From positions 16,480,501-16,544,500 of the forward strand of contig NC_081817.1 of the NCBI RefSeq assembly GCF_030704535.1: 64,000 nt of DNA, given 5' to 3'. The number at the start of each line of letters is the position of its first letter. Within the stretch, counting starts at the first letter, position 1. The position numbers were made by a program, and so were the translations under genes. This document shows positions 37,249 through 48,935 of this stretch, in pieces. This DNA comes from Vitis vinifera. Its lineage: Eukaryota > Streptophyta > Magnoliopsida > Vitales > Vitaceae. A model generated the notes under the pieces. It saw only the letters and a program-made list of their open reading frames with translations, had not been told where the DNA came from and ran no database searches.

Positions 37249-39344
37249 CAGTTAAGTTCATTCAACCCAAAGCTTAACAACTTTTAAATTTTTATAAGAA
37301 ATTCGATAAATCACTATTAATATACTAATATCCTTAATTTAATAAATAAATGAAGTTGAACCAAGACTAAATTATGTGTAAGGTAAATTGACCTACACTA
37401 TACTACATAAAATTTCTTTATTTAAAATTTTAATGATGTAAATATTATTATGAATATTTTTTAAAATAAAATAAAATCAAATCGAATCGTTATTTATATA
37501 TATATTATTCAAATTAAAAATCAATAATATTTAATTTTTATATTATGTATGACTATAAATATATTAATATTTTAAATTTTATTAAATGAAATATATATGA
37601 TATTTGAGGAAAAATAAAGAAGAAAAATAAAAGAAAAAAATTGTAAAAGAAAATAAAAATTAGATTTAAAATTAATAAATTATTATTTATATACTACATC
37701 AAACTCATTTCATAATTTTCATTTTTCTTTTTTATGCAAAGATTAATTAACTAATTTTAATTATATTTTATTTTTTCTATATTTTTTATAGAGGAACCCA
37801 ACATAAAATAATCATTTTCTTACATATTTTTTAATGTAAGTAAATTACAAAACTCAATTACTAGTGAAAAAGATGATAGATAATCTATAATTTTTACATG
37901 GATAAATCTAAGCACATTTAACTCACTCAAAATTGAAGAGGGAAAAATATCAAAGGTCTTCCACATGTCCAACATGATTAGGGATTAGGTTTAGGGCTAC
38001 AAAGCTCAGGAGATTTTTTCCCTACATTTTCTAGGAAACCAAACAAAAAACAAAAGATAAGATGTCAAAAATGGAGGAAAAACATGATTAGTGATTAGGG
38101 TTAGGTAGATAATTTCAACTTTTCTTCCAGCATTTTCTAAGGAACCAAACATAACAGAAGAAAATCCGATTAATGGAAAATTATAGGAAAAAAAGAATTT
38201 GATTAGTAACTCTGAAAATCTTATTGCTAACTTTGAAATTTTTCTTTGCCAACATGAAAGTTACGATCAGACTTTAAATAAACTAAAAAAACTGCACCTT
38301 TCTCCTTCCAAAACTGTTTTCTCCCTTTGTTCTTTTTCTCACTCTCTCTAGAAGCCTCTGATAAGGTCAGAACTTCCATTGAATTGACTTTTATAGTGAA
38401 AGGATAAAAAAATAATAATAAAATAACCTAATAAAAGATTATATTTTTATTAAAAAAACATATCATTATATAAAAATATATGTAAATTACATAAGTAAAT
38501 ATATATGAAGAAATTATTATTAAATATTTGCTATATTAATATTTTTTAATGTTTGTTAGATTGATTGGTGTGATAATCCTAATCTAGTCATGAATTCTAT
38601 TAAAAAAATTAAATTAAATTGGTATTTTTCAAATAAATAAATATGATTAATCTTATCAAAAATTTCAAATTCCTAAATTAATTTTAATTGTTGCATAAAA
38701 AAAACTAGATAATGGAATAATAGAGAAGTTAGTTAAATAAAAAAATGATAAAATATAAATGAAAATAATGCACGTCTTGTATAAAAAAATTTATTTTATG
38801 CTTAAGTATTATTTTATTATTTATAATTACTTTTTAGGTGCTCATTAATAATTATTTTATCATTTTTATTTAATTGTATTTGTTAATATTAAACATTATT
38901 GATAATATAATTGTAAATATTTAAACAAATCAAATTTAATAAAGTGTTACAATGCATGATATATGGAAGGATATGGGTTGTTAAAAAAAAATAGATAATG
39001 TAATTCTCTATTAAAAGCATTAAGGTGATTTTTTGGTAATGACAAAAAGCTTTGGTAATAATTAAGAGTTTTATTGATTTTTATTAAAATTGTTTAATAT
39101 TTTCACAATATTTCTTAATCTTTTAGAAAACTAACATAATAATTCCATTTTGATGATATTTATAACTCTTATCAAATTAAAATTAAATAATTTATATTTA
39201 AATTAAAAAATATAAGAAATAAATAGAAAATTTGTTAAATTATTATTATTTATATAATTAATTAATTTAATATAAAAATAATTCTTTTTGATAATTTTTA
39301 TTAAATAATTAAAAAATTATATAACATTGAATTTATTATCTAAT
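37249..39344. other. AT-rich intergenic sequence with MITE relics
   Basis: 37560-37830 matches the purine-rich MITE relic near 4390-4690 (GATTTAAAATTAATA, TACTACATCAAACTCATTTC, ending AAAATAATCATTTTCTT). 37925-38160 has a partial duplication around AACATGATTAGGGATTAGG and ...AGGAAACCAAACA / AAGGAACCAAACA. No coding signal. Confidence 0.45.
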
Positions 39345-40930
39345 TGTCCATGTGCAAGCTTAGTAGTCCTTAAAAAGCATGACATGATCTAATACACTTT
39401 TGAGGTTTATTATTTATTAATAAATTTTCAGTTCACTTCATTTATCATCATCTCATGCATTATACCTTGTAAGCATTCTAGCCTACAACTCTTGTATTAT
39501 AGTGACGTAAGTGGATTAGGAGTTGCAAGGAAAATTTAAGTCATGGGCTCCTTGCAAGTAGATGACTTGTCTATGGTCGATTCATAGGCCTAAATAATCC
39601 ATTAGAGCTTGTAGTGCATTACCTCCTAATTAAGGAATGGTGGGTATTGACTATCAAAATGAGTTTTCTATGGTAAATGCACCAATGCGGATGATTACAA
39701 ATCAGACAAAACTTATGATGAGTCATGGCATAAGACTATTAAGTTGTCATAACTTCACCAAACTACTTCATTGTATTGTCTCTTAACTTTGAGAGAATAT
39801 TGAACTTATGCTAAAGTTAGCAATGACTTTGACCTATAAGTGAAATCGTAAGTTAATCATATAATCTTTAGGGATTGGGTCACTGTTAATGGAAACTGAT
39901 AACAATAAATATTCTCAATAAATACACTATGATATATTATAGGATTTAGACAGAATGTCACCTTGAGTGATCCTAAAGATGTGTGTTAATGTAAACTATG
40001 ATTATAGTAGTTCCTAAAATGAAACTTAAGATAAACTTTTTGATAGCTAAGATATGTTAGTTGAACACACAATACGAAGATTTATAATTCAAGGGTAATA
40101 GATGTAGTTTTAAAAGGTTGATAGCTTTCACCATGTTGGACTATGGACACCAGTTTATAGAGAGACTGAATGCAATGGATAGCATGTCATGAACCTAAGC
40201 ACTTAGTATCCCGTTATTACTTACATAGGGTATTGGAATGCAGTTGATTTTTTGTAGTGAGATGTTGAATCAATTTCGAGCCAATACTATGTTATGGATC
40301 CTAATGGTCCTCAATCGAGCTCATATACTATGATAACACAGTCTATGAGGGTTAGATTGACTCTTGGTTCACTTCTATGCATAAAGGTATTTTGATAATT
40401 ATGTAAGATTGCACAGAGGTTAGTAAACAAAATATTTGGGTTGAGCTAATTGATTAATTAAAAAGGCCCTAAATGGTTAATTAATCCATTATGACCTATT
40501 TTAGACTAGATTAAGTGATCCAAGCCATAAGTGGGGGCTCAAATCACTTAAGCCCAGTTAGGGAACCATATAAATACCTCCTTAGAGCTAGGGTTTTCAA
40601 GTTAGCCGTCTTCCACCATTCAAAGAAGAGAGTCATAGCTTCCTCCCTTCCAAAACCCACCTTTGGAGTGCCAAGATCGAGTTAGAACCATTGGGCGGCT
40701 GGGTGTATAAGACCTTTGGATACCTTAAGCTTCACTTTCACCATGCAGATTTGATTTGGGAATATCCAAATCTGAGGTAAAGGTTTCTATAACACTTTAA
40801 TCTAGATCCATTTTGTTTAAATTTTTTTTTTTTTCTATTTCCATTGCTAGGATCTAAAGCTCTAGTTAGAAAATCATGCACCAACTTGACCCTAAGATAG
40901 GGAATAGAGTGATTCAAGATTCCCCACAAT
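39345..40930 (+). repeat. LTR-like non-coding repeat (possible solo LTR or large non-autonomous element)
   Basis: A block of moderate GC content with no frames, sharply different from the AT-rich flanks. Near its right third it has a promoter-like CATATAAATACC followed by GAGCTAGGGTTTTC, as in LTR U3/R regions, and it ends TTCCCCACA directly against the Copia pol relic. I recognise the wording as a common grapevine-type repeat. The left end and a target duplication could not be fixed. Confidence 0.4.
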
Positions 40931-43620
40931 ATGCTTTGCCTTTGTAGTCAATAAATCAATTGTAAACTGTAAAGTATACTTCCAACTTATAAGTCCTCTA
41001 GCAAGAATAAATACACAATTAGTAATTGACTGACCTCTATCCAAGTAAATTATATAACTAAAATCAACATAACTATTACATATTTACCAAGATCATCCTC
41101 CCATTGAAAAACAAAACCAACATCCAAGGTGTGCAAAATGTTTCATAAAATCCATTCCATAGCTTGCTAATGTCCTTTACTAGGATCATGTATATAACCA
41201 CTTATCAAACTAACAATTTTTGAAATATTGGGCCTCGTACATAGTTAACATACTTCAAGCTACCTACTCCATGTAAATAAGAAACTTGCAACATGTACTC
41301 ATATCATGCAGTTATGGTAGGAGAGTTAGTTGCACTAAGCTTGAAATGAGAAGCAAGTGGGGGTGCTTATACATTTTGATTGCTTAATCATGCTAAATCA
41401 TTATACAATCTTCTTCAAATATCTTTATATGTTAAGCTAAACTTGCCTTTAATTTTATCTTTGCAAACTTCAATGCTAAGAATTTTCTTAGTTTCACCTA
41501 ACTCTTTCATTTTGAATTGTTGATTTGACTAAGTTTTCAAATTTTTAATTTTCATTTTGCTCTTTGATGCTATTAGCATATCATCAACTTCTAAGAGAAA
41601 ATATATGATAGATCCATCATGTAGCTTGCAAAAATATGCATGCATAATGATTAAAATAATTTATTGTGTACCTTTTCTTGTTATCTTAGAGATAAGTTTA
41701 ATCCATATCTCACTTTCTCAATTTACATACCCAATTTTCTTTTCCAAAAACCTTGAAACCATCTAGTTAAGTCTTATAAATCTCAACTTCTAACTTGCTA
41801 TGTAAGAATGTTGTTTTTACATTAGGTTGAAATAGTTATAGGTCTAATAATTCAGCCAAAGCTAACAAAATTTAGATAAAGGAATACTTACAATTGGAGA
41901 AAACACCTCATTATAGCCAATGCCTTCCCTTAAGCATAGCTCTTAGCTACCAACCTAGCCTTGAGAATAGATCTTATGTTTGTTAGGAACTTTGTCTTTC
42001 TTTGCATATACCCATTTGCTTTAGATTACTTTCTTACTCTTGATTAGTTGAGTTAACTCCTAAGTCTAATTCCTTTGAAGGGATCACATTTCTTCATCTA
42101 TTGTTGCTCTCAATGTTCACTAAATGTATTTCTCACCATCTTTTATCTATTGTTGGAAGTGCATATGCCACTATATCAACAAATGGAGCACATGTGTAAA
42201 TCTCTCTTCTTGGTCTACTTATTATGATCAAATCTTGCTATTATGGAAGTGTTGGACTTGAAGCCATGAAAGAAAATATCGAGATATATCGGCAATATAT
42301 CATGTATAAGAGGTTATTGGCGATATATCATGTATAAGAGGTTATGGAAACGATATTTGGTGAACACGGTCAAACCCGCTACAAAGGTTTGGGTTGTTGA
42401 CCACCTTACAACCAGGGCAAGCTTGCCTTTTGTTAAATAAAAGGCACTAAAGATATATATTCAAAATCGTCATATAAAGAAAATATTAAAAGAATATTTT
42501 AGAGAGCAAATTAATTATAATTATTTTATAATTAAATGCAAAAATTTCTTTTAATTGATTACCAAAAATATAAAAATTATCATGATAATTTTTTTCATAG
42601 TGTTTTTAATATCATTAATAGATTAATTAAATATTATATTTTTTTTTACATATATCACAATTTATTTTATATCATTTAACACAATTGAATTAAATGGATC
42701 ATAATTATAATATTAATATATATTTTAAAATTACACATTATAATCAAATATCATAATATTTGATGTAATTTAATAATAAATGTACACTTATAAAATTCAT
42801 ATTTTTATCGATGCATACGATATTATTATCAAATATGATAAATCATATTATACATATATCAAATTCTTTAATAAAACAACTTCAAAATATCTATTATACT
42901 TCTAATTACATTTTTATGAAGTTTTTCTTATATTTTTATAAATTTTGATCAATTTTAGGTTTACTGATATTTTTTTTTTCAAAATATCCGTTGATATGTC
43001 TCCGATATATCCATAAAATCGAAGTATTGATATATCCGTGATTACCAATATTTTTATCCTTGCTTGAAGCATCTTCTTCATCTATAATACCTTCAATTGT
43101 AATTTGAAGGTCATTATTTGTTTTGTTGACATTGTTGGGACAATTGATGTTATCTCAAACTCCACATTTTCTGAAGTACTCAAGATTTTCTCATCTTGAG
43201 AATAATTTTTCTCTGCATGTTTCAACAATGTAGACTCCTCAAAAGTCATATCCCTACTCAAAATTACTTTTTTCAAATCTAGACATACCAAAGTCAATCT
43301 CTTCACACTTACATTGAGGCCCATGAATAATTTTTTCTTCACTCTTAGATCTAATTTAGATTCACTCATATGAAAATAAGCAATGGAACCAAAAATATAT
43401 AAAGAATCATAATCAATTGCAAGTTTTATAAACCATATATTAATAGGAGTTTTGCCCTCAATAGCAATTAAAGATATACAATTGATGATACAACATGAGT
43501 AAACAACTATCTCAACCCAGAATTCTTTGCAAGTATAACATTTGACAATATGTATCAAACCTGTTCTAAAAATTTTCAATTTATAGACTTTGCTACCCTA
43601 TTTTGTTGTTGTTTATTTAT
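40931..43620 (-). pseudogene. TNT1-94-type Copia pol relic, split by a hAT-like insertion
   Basis: Read leftward: integrase (43579-43082) with CKEFWVEIVVYSCCIIN and GKTPINIWF, where EGKTP/NGKTP and FGSIAYFHM positions fit plant Copia. The insertion at 42265-43062 follows, then RT from about 42150 with ARLVAKSYA, the catalytic box as LEVDDMLIASKS (about 41600-41555), KELGETKKILSIEVCKDK, CTRPNISKIVSLISGYIHD (about 41240) and the start of RNase H ending LTTKAKHIVG at 40931, where another repeat abuts. Multiple stops. The protease, most of gag and both LTRs are not recognised. Confidence 0.85.
42265..43062. mobile_element. hAT-like non-autonomous element, copy 2, with 8-bp target duplication
   Basis: CTTGAAGC occurs exactly on both sides (42257-42264 and 43063-43070). 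The ends, CATGAAAGAAAATATCG and, inward from the right, CAAGGATAAAAATATTG, match at about 12 of 17 positions. Inside are GATATATCGGC-type words and about 600 bp highly similar to 15690-16300. The 798-bp element sits in the pol gene of a Copia relic, so it inserted after that element. It has no open frame and would need a transposase in trans. Confidence 0.8.
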
Positions 43621-45092
43621 AGCTATGAAGTATCAAACAATGCCCTCATTTTGATGTACTTGAAAATAAATCACTTTGGTATTCACCACCATTATTTCAT
43701 TTTAGTCATTTGGTCTTCCTACTAGTTTAAATTTCAATTATCCCTTTTTGTTTTAAAAATATTCCCAAACATTTTCCTTAGTTTTCATGGCATGCACCCA
43801 AGCTCTTATAGAGAAGTTGTTAAAAAGTAACAAAATAGTGAATACCTATTAAAAAAGCTATTTTGGTTGGTCCCTAAATATCCGTATGGCCATATAATCT
43901 AAGATACTTTTAATATAATGGATTTTAACCTCAAATTTCACTCTTGTTTCTTATTGAAAACAAAATGCTCACAAAATCCTAGACTATATGAACTTGAAAT
44001 AAAAAGAGAAAGTAGGTGCAAATCAATACCATTTCGAATTCACATCAAATAAATTTGAATAATATTATGAAAATTATAGGATTTGTTAACCATTTCATAG
44101 TTTTGGGAGTCTTCATAATTAATGAAATGTATTGATTAAAAGAAAAAGTAAAACTATTCTTAACATGACCTAAAGTATATTGAAATACAAGAAAACACCT
44201 AAAATTTTTTGGGTAAAAAAGCATTTGATCATGTTGTATATTTGTCAAACAATTCTCCTATCAAAAATTATGGAATAAACATCAAAACAATAAGGGAATG
44301 AAAGAAACTTAAGTATTTCACTTTTACAAGTATCTATAAGTATTACACATGCTCATATACCAAATTAAAACGATCAAGTTATGAGATAAACTGTACAATC
44401 CAAGTGATAGAAATCATTATTAGTAGAGATGTCAAGTTTAATGAAAAAGAAACATGAGATTGAAGTATTGAAGAAGAAAACTATGATACTCCTATCTATA
44501 AAGAAGAACAACAAACGAAAGAAAGTTGTCTCACACTTCTCCATCACCATCTCCATTAACTTATAAAGTTCAAGCAACATCATCTTGCATTAAAAAAAAT
44601 TTTAGCAAAAGGATACCACGTTTCAAGTGTTTATAAGAACTTTATAAGGTAATGACAAATCAAAACAATCTTTCTTTTTTCTTTTTACAAATTATGAGTC
44701 AATAACTTTTAGCACAATGTAAGATAAAACGTGAAAATGTGTCATGAATAAGGAAATAAAACAACAAGGAAGAATGACACGTGAGCTAAAATATGTTCTA
44801 ATAAGGAAGAAAAGCACTAAGAGTGAAATAAATGTATAAAGCAGAGAAGAATACAAAATAAGAAGTAGAGAGATATAAAGTAAAGATTTGCAACTAAAGG
44901 CTACATATAATAAGACATCAATGAAGTGGACAATAAATCAGGAATTGCATTTCAAAAAATCTAGTGTTTTATGATCAAAGCAAATATATCAATTCAAGAT
45001 ATCATTTTATCATAGAATATATTATAGAAAACGAAGTACAATTAAAATTTAGCAAGTCTTGTGATCAAATTATTGATAATTTTATCAATTGT
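43621..45092. other. AT-rich sequence, no gene recognised
   Basis: It follows the integrase end of the Copia relic on its 5' side and might hold badly decayed upstream parts, but no frame, zinc knuckle or LTR is recognisable. Confidence 0.4.
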
Positions 45093-45097
45093 CTTAG

Positions 45098-47594
45098 TGT
45101 AGACCCCCATTTAGGCATGAGTCATTTTTTCTCTATTTGTTTTTGCAGATCACATTTTTAGTTAGGTGTCACTATCCCAGCGGACCACGTGTCACATCCT
45201 TAGTGACCATAAGGAATCAACCTCGCTTTTTGAAGCTGCAGTGGGACTTTGACATGTGGAGGAACTTTCTGAAGAGGGGTCCCGCAGGCAGAAAAGGTGG
45301 CTGCAGAAGGAGTGTGGCAGAGAAAAGGTGGCTGCAGCAGAGATCATTGTGAAGGCAAATCCGAGATAAAAGGAAAGGAAAAAAAGGAAAAAAGGAAGAG
45401 GGGGGGAAGGAGAGCGGAGTTTAGCTTGAGAGGACCAGTGGAAGAACGGAGGAGTGTTTCTGAGGAAAAGAGGAAAGGAGAGAAGATAGCATCGTAGAAG
45501 GACGGAGGAGTTTTCTGAGAGAAAATGAGGGAAAGAGTATGGAGGGAACCGCAGTAAGAAGCTAAGAACAGAGGAGCGTAGAGTTGTTGGGAAGAGTCCA
45601 GGACACGGAGCTGAGAAGGGAGATTTCCAAGTATGACCATTTGTTTTTTTTGTGTATATTTTCCATTTTTTTTTTCATACTGTCCAGGTCTGATTGTCAG
45701 TGTTTTTTTATGTCTGCTTGTTGGGTTGTTCTGTTTTGGTGATTACTGTTCAAATATTAGAAGAGTTTGCTGTGTTTTATGCCCTATTCTGACGAGTATT
45801 TTCCATCATAACTCACTGGATGTTGGACCCATGGATGAAACGATGAAATGGGTCCGATATGCCGGTTAAAGTCTTCCTGTTCTTCTTCTTGTTGCTATCC
45901 TGTTATCTCTATTCTCATGCAAGCGTGTCGTCATCTCATCCACATGTTTTTCCTTTATCCACCATACCCATCGTTCATCTATACACCTCTCTCTCTAGGT
46001 CGTCATACCCATTTCCTCACTCAAGCTTGCAGGAATCAGGCACCCTCCACCACACCCATTTTCCTCTCATTCATTCTCCATCCCACTCCCTCACTTACAT
46101 GGAGTCTCACGGGTGCATGCTATCCTTCACTCCTTCGCATACCCATTAAAACTACTCACCCAAGCCTCCATATCCATACAACCCACCAAACCCGTTTCTC
46201 TCTCTAAACTTTCACCTACCTGTGGGATCCTCCTTAAAAAAATGCCATGTGGCTCTCTCTCCCGTGTGTAAGCAGGCAGCCTCTTTGGGACGCGTGGCAT
46301 AGCTCATTCCACCCGGACGGAAATCCGCCGTCATTCCATCCGGATGTCTCACATCGGAAATCATTCTCCACCGCCATTCCATTCAGATGTCTCACACCCG
46401 GAATCCTTTTCCGCCGCCATTCTATCCGGATGTCTCACACCCGGAATCCTTCTTCGCCGTCATTCCATCCGGGTATCTCACATCCGGAATTCTTCTCCGT
46501 TGACATTCCACCCGGATGTCGCACATCTGGAATTCCTCTCCGCTGCCATTCCACCCGGATGTCTCACATCCGAAATCTTGCCCGGCCAACGTTCTACCTT
46601 ATCCGAATGTCTCACATTCGGAATTCCTCTCCGTCGCTATTCCACCCGGATATCTCACATCCGAAATTCTTCTCCACCGACATTCCACCCGGATGTCTCA
46701 CATCCGAAATTCTACCCGCCCGACGTTCAACCTTCTCCGGATGTCTCACATCCGAAATCCTGTCGACCGACGTTCAACCTTCCCTAGATATCTTGCATCC
46801 AGAATTCTGTCCGACCGACGTTCCACCTCTTTCTCCATCCTTAGAGCATTTTCTTGAGGTTCCTAAGATCCCATTTTCAATAAATTTGGCCGCCATTTTC
46901 TTTTTGGCGAGCAACTTTCGAAATTTTCATGTTTTAAAAATGATTTAAAATAAGCATGAATTTAAATTCTGTAATTCCAAACGATGGAGTTTACGGAATT
47001 AATTCATGCAAAATAAACGGGCTTTGGTGGGGGCCCAATATATGTGATTAATCGATTAATTGATTGATTGGTTGATTTGATGGTTATTCATATTTGATTT
47101 ATCCTGCTCCATGACATGCTCGAAATTATTTCTTAATTGTGCACTAACCTCACTTTTTGATAGCTTATTGTGGCTCCTCACCCAAGTGCGTATCTATTCC
47201 CACTTTGGTCTTTTTATATACATGTTTTGATTCTCATATGTGCATGATAGTTTCGGGTATTCATTATTTTCCTTATCAGTTGCCATGATTGTTTCATTTT
47301 ATTAGTAAAGACCCGTTTTTAGGGACTTAGAAGGGTGCTACGGTTTTTACCGTACCTTCCTGATAAGTAACCTGACCCCTGAACCTGATCCGGTTTTTCG
47401 CAGATCACCTTTTCCAAAATAAGGAGTCACACTTAGGGTTTTCTTTCTTATTTTGTTTACCCTTTTAAAAATAAAACAAAAATAAGTAGCGACTCTAAGT
47501 CATTTTCTTAATAAATAAAAATCATAATTTTTCAAATATAAATCAAGCTCGCCATTCGAGTGGAAAACGCATAAGCCGAAATGTGGGGTCCACA
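45098..47594 (+). mobile_element. Solo LTR (2497 bp), probably Gypsy type, with 5-bp target duplication
   Basis: It starts TGTAGACCCC and ends GGGGTCCACA, a 10-bp inverted pair with one mismatch and TG...CA limits. CTTAG flanks it on both sides (45093-45097 and 47595-47599). No internal coding sequence lies between, so an element was probably reduced to one LTR by unequal recombination. The last 300 bp (AGTAACCTGACCCCTGAACC, GGAGTCACACTTAGGG, GTAGCGACTC) is the style of grapevine Gypsy LTRs. Inside are purine-rich (45360-45540) and pyrimidine-rich (45880-46210) tracts and a 43-bp tandem array. Confidence 0.88.
46327..46810 (+). repeat. 43-bp tandem stem-loop array (11 units) within the solo LTR
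   Basis: Units begin near 46340, 46383, 46426, 46469, 46512, 46555, 46603, 46646, 46689, 46737 and 46785. The period is 43 bp, with a 48-bp form in three late intervals. Each unit centres on a dyad like CCGGATGTCTCACATCCGG (8-bp stem, 3-base loop) followed by AATTC and pyrimidine-rich filler. The first and last units are the most diverged. Confidence 0.9.
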
Positions 47595-47599
47595 CTTAG

Positions 47600-48795
47600 G
47601 TTTCAAGATGAGTTGCTCAATGAATTTGATTGATCTAGAATCAAGGTATGGGTAGATGCCATAGATAATGAATTGATTTCTTTTTATACCTTTGTTACTC
47701 TTATCTTTGTTGGTACTATCTATAATAATTGATTGATTAATCAAAGACTTTCAATTGAACTTATTCTTTCGATTGATATTTTTGTTTATCCTTGTATCAT
47801 GCAAAAATTGAAACTTAGGTAAGTACTTTATAAACATAAGTATTAGAAAATTAAAAATTATAGTTGGAGTTAAAAATCAAGTTGTAAAGGGCATATTGAA
47901 AAGTTAACTTGAATTTGAGAAGTTTCCAAACTACATCTGATTTGGTTTCTAAAAGTCAATTAAAATATTTTAAATTTAAATAGTAGATTTTGGTCTCTAG
48001 ATTTGATTAATCTGAGTTCTAGATTTCTATACTTTTCTTATTAGAAGTTTCTATTTTATGCTCTATATTTGATGAATTGAGTTGTAGATTTATAAACTTT
48101 TGTTATTCAAAATTTCTATTTTATAAAGTATGAGTATGAATAAGTAAGGAATTGTGTAATAATTGAAATAAAGAGTGATTGAAGGCAAAACAAATTTCTT
48201 TTCATTTTTCTTCCACTACTAATCTTCCTTTATATAAATATGTGCATATTTTTAGTCCAATAGCTCCAACAACCAATTGGAACTTACTATGAAAATCCCC
48301 AAGGTCATGATCAACCTATCCTAATTATAACTAGCTATAGCATTCATATACATTATAGACATGTCTTAGATCAATTTTTAAAAGCGTGTTTAATAATATT
48401 TTTACTTGAAGTATTTTAGTGAAAGAGTTTTTTTAGAAGCGTTTAAAAAAAAATTATATATCAAAGTATTTTTTCAGAAAATACAACAATGATTTTTCAT
48501 CACTATAAATAATTTTTCAAAATTTTATAAGTGTTTCATAAATTTTGTTAAAAACCTAATTTTTTTTTTTTAAAAAAAATACGTCTTAAACTAAAAACGT
48601 TTGTTAGAATTTCTACAAAGAGAATCTAATAACCATGCATATGTATGGGAGGTGGCATTCGCATCATTGGCAGCAGAGATGGTGTCTTTTAGCCCATATG
48701 TTTATTTATTTTTTTGTGGTCTACATGATACCCTATTGGTAAAGGTGAAAAGGTGAGTTCTAAAAATTCATTTTTTTCCCCACTACTGCATCCAG
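47600..48795. other. AT-rich intergenic sequence
   Basis: No gene. At 47975-48125 a roughly 70-bp segment (GATTTGAT.AATTGAGTT.TAGATTT...TTTCTATTTTAT) is duplicated in tandem with divergence. Confidence 0.45.
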
Positions 48796-48807
48796 TGACG
48801 GAAAGCT

Positions 48808-48829
48808 GGGGGGGGGGGGGGGGGGGGGG
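48808..48829 (+). repeat. Homopolymer of 22 G
   Basis: An uninterrupted G22 run followed by CC, with another G6 run 20 bp downstream. It is extreme for this AT-rich region. The true length is uncertain because such runs are hard to sequence. Confidence 0.9.
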
Positions 48830-48876
48830 CCAAGAATACTAAACCTTTTTGGGGGGCAAAAAATGGCAAAAATCAA

Positions 48877-48935
48877 TTGGATAGCTTAATGGTGGTTTCC
48901 TCCTAAACTACAGGGTATGGGTTCAAACTGTCATA
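48877..48935 (+). repeat. Possible tRNA-derived SINE head
   Basis: TAGCTTAATGGTGG (48882-48895) resembles a pol III A box and GGGTTCAAACTG (48919-48930) a B box, at tRNA-like spacing, as in plant SINEs such as Au. The rest of the element and a poly(A/T) end are not clear. Confidence 0.35.

Noticed and set aside
39345..40930. Reading this block as the 3' LTR of the neighbouring minus-strand Copia relic
   Set aside because: RNase H coding sequence runs right up to it without its C-terminal part or a polypurine tract, and its promoter-like motifs face the other way.
43063..43070. Chance that CTTGAAGC on both sides of the hAT-like element is random
   Set aside because: Considered, but the match is exact, lies at the point where pol homology breaks off on both sides, and agrees with the inverted ends, so I kept the target duplication.
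46327..46810. Regularly spaced repeats resembling a CRISPR array
   Set aside because: The 43-bp units follow each other directly without unique spacers, and this is plant nuclear DNA inside an LTR.
46247..46948. A 233-codon frame, with two overlapping frames, that encodes repeats like HPDVSHPKFFS
   Set aside because: It is produced by the 43-bp array and its pyrimidine-rich surroundings. Since 43 is not a multiple of 3, all three frames show the same kind of peptide and none resembles a known protein.
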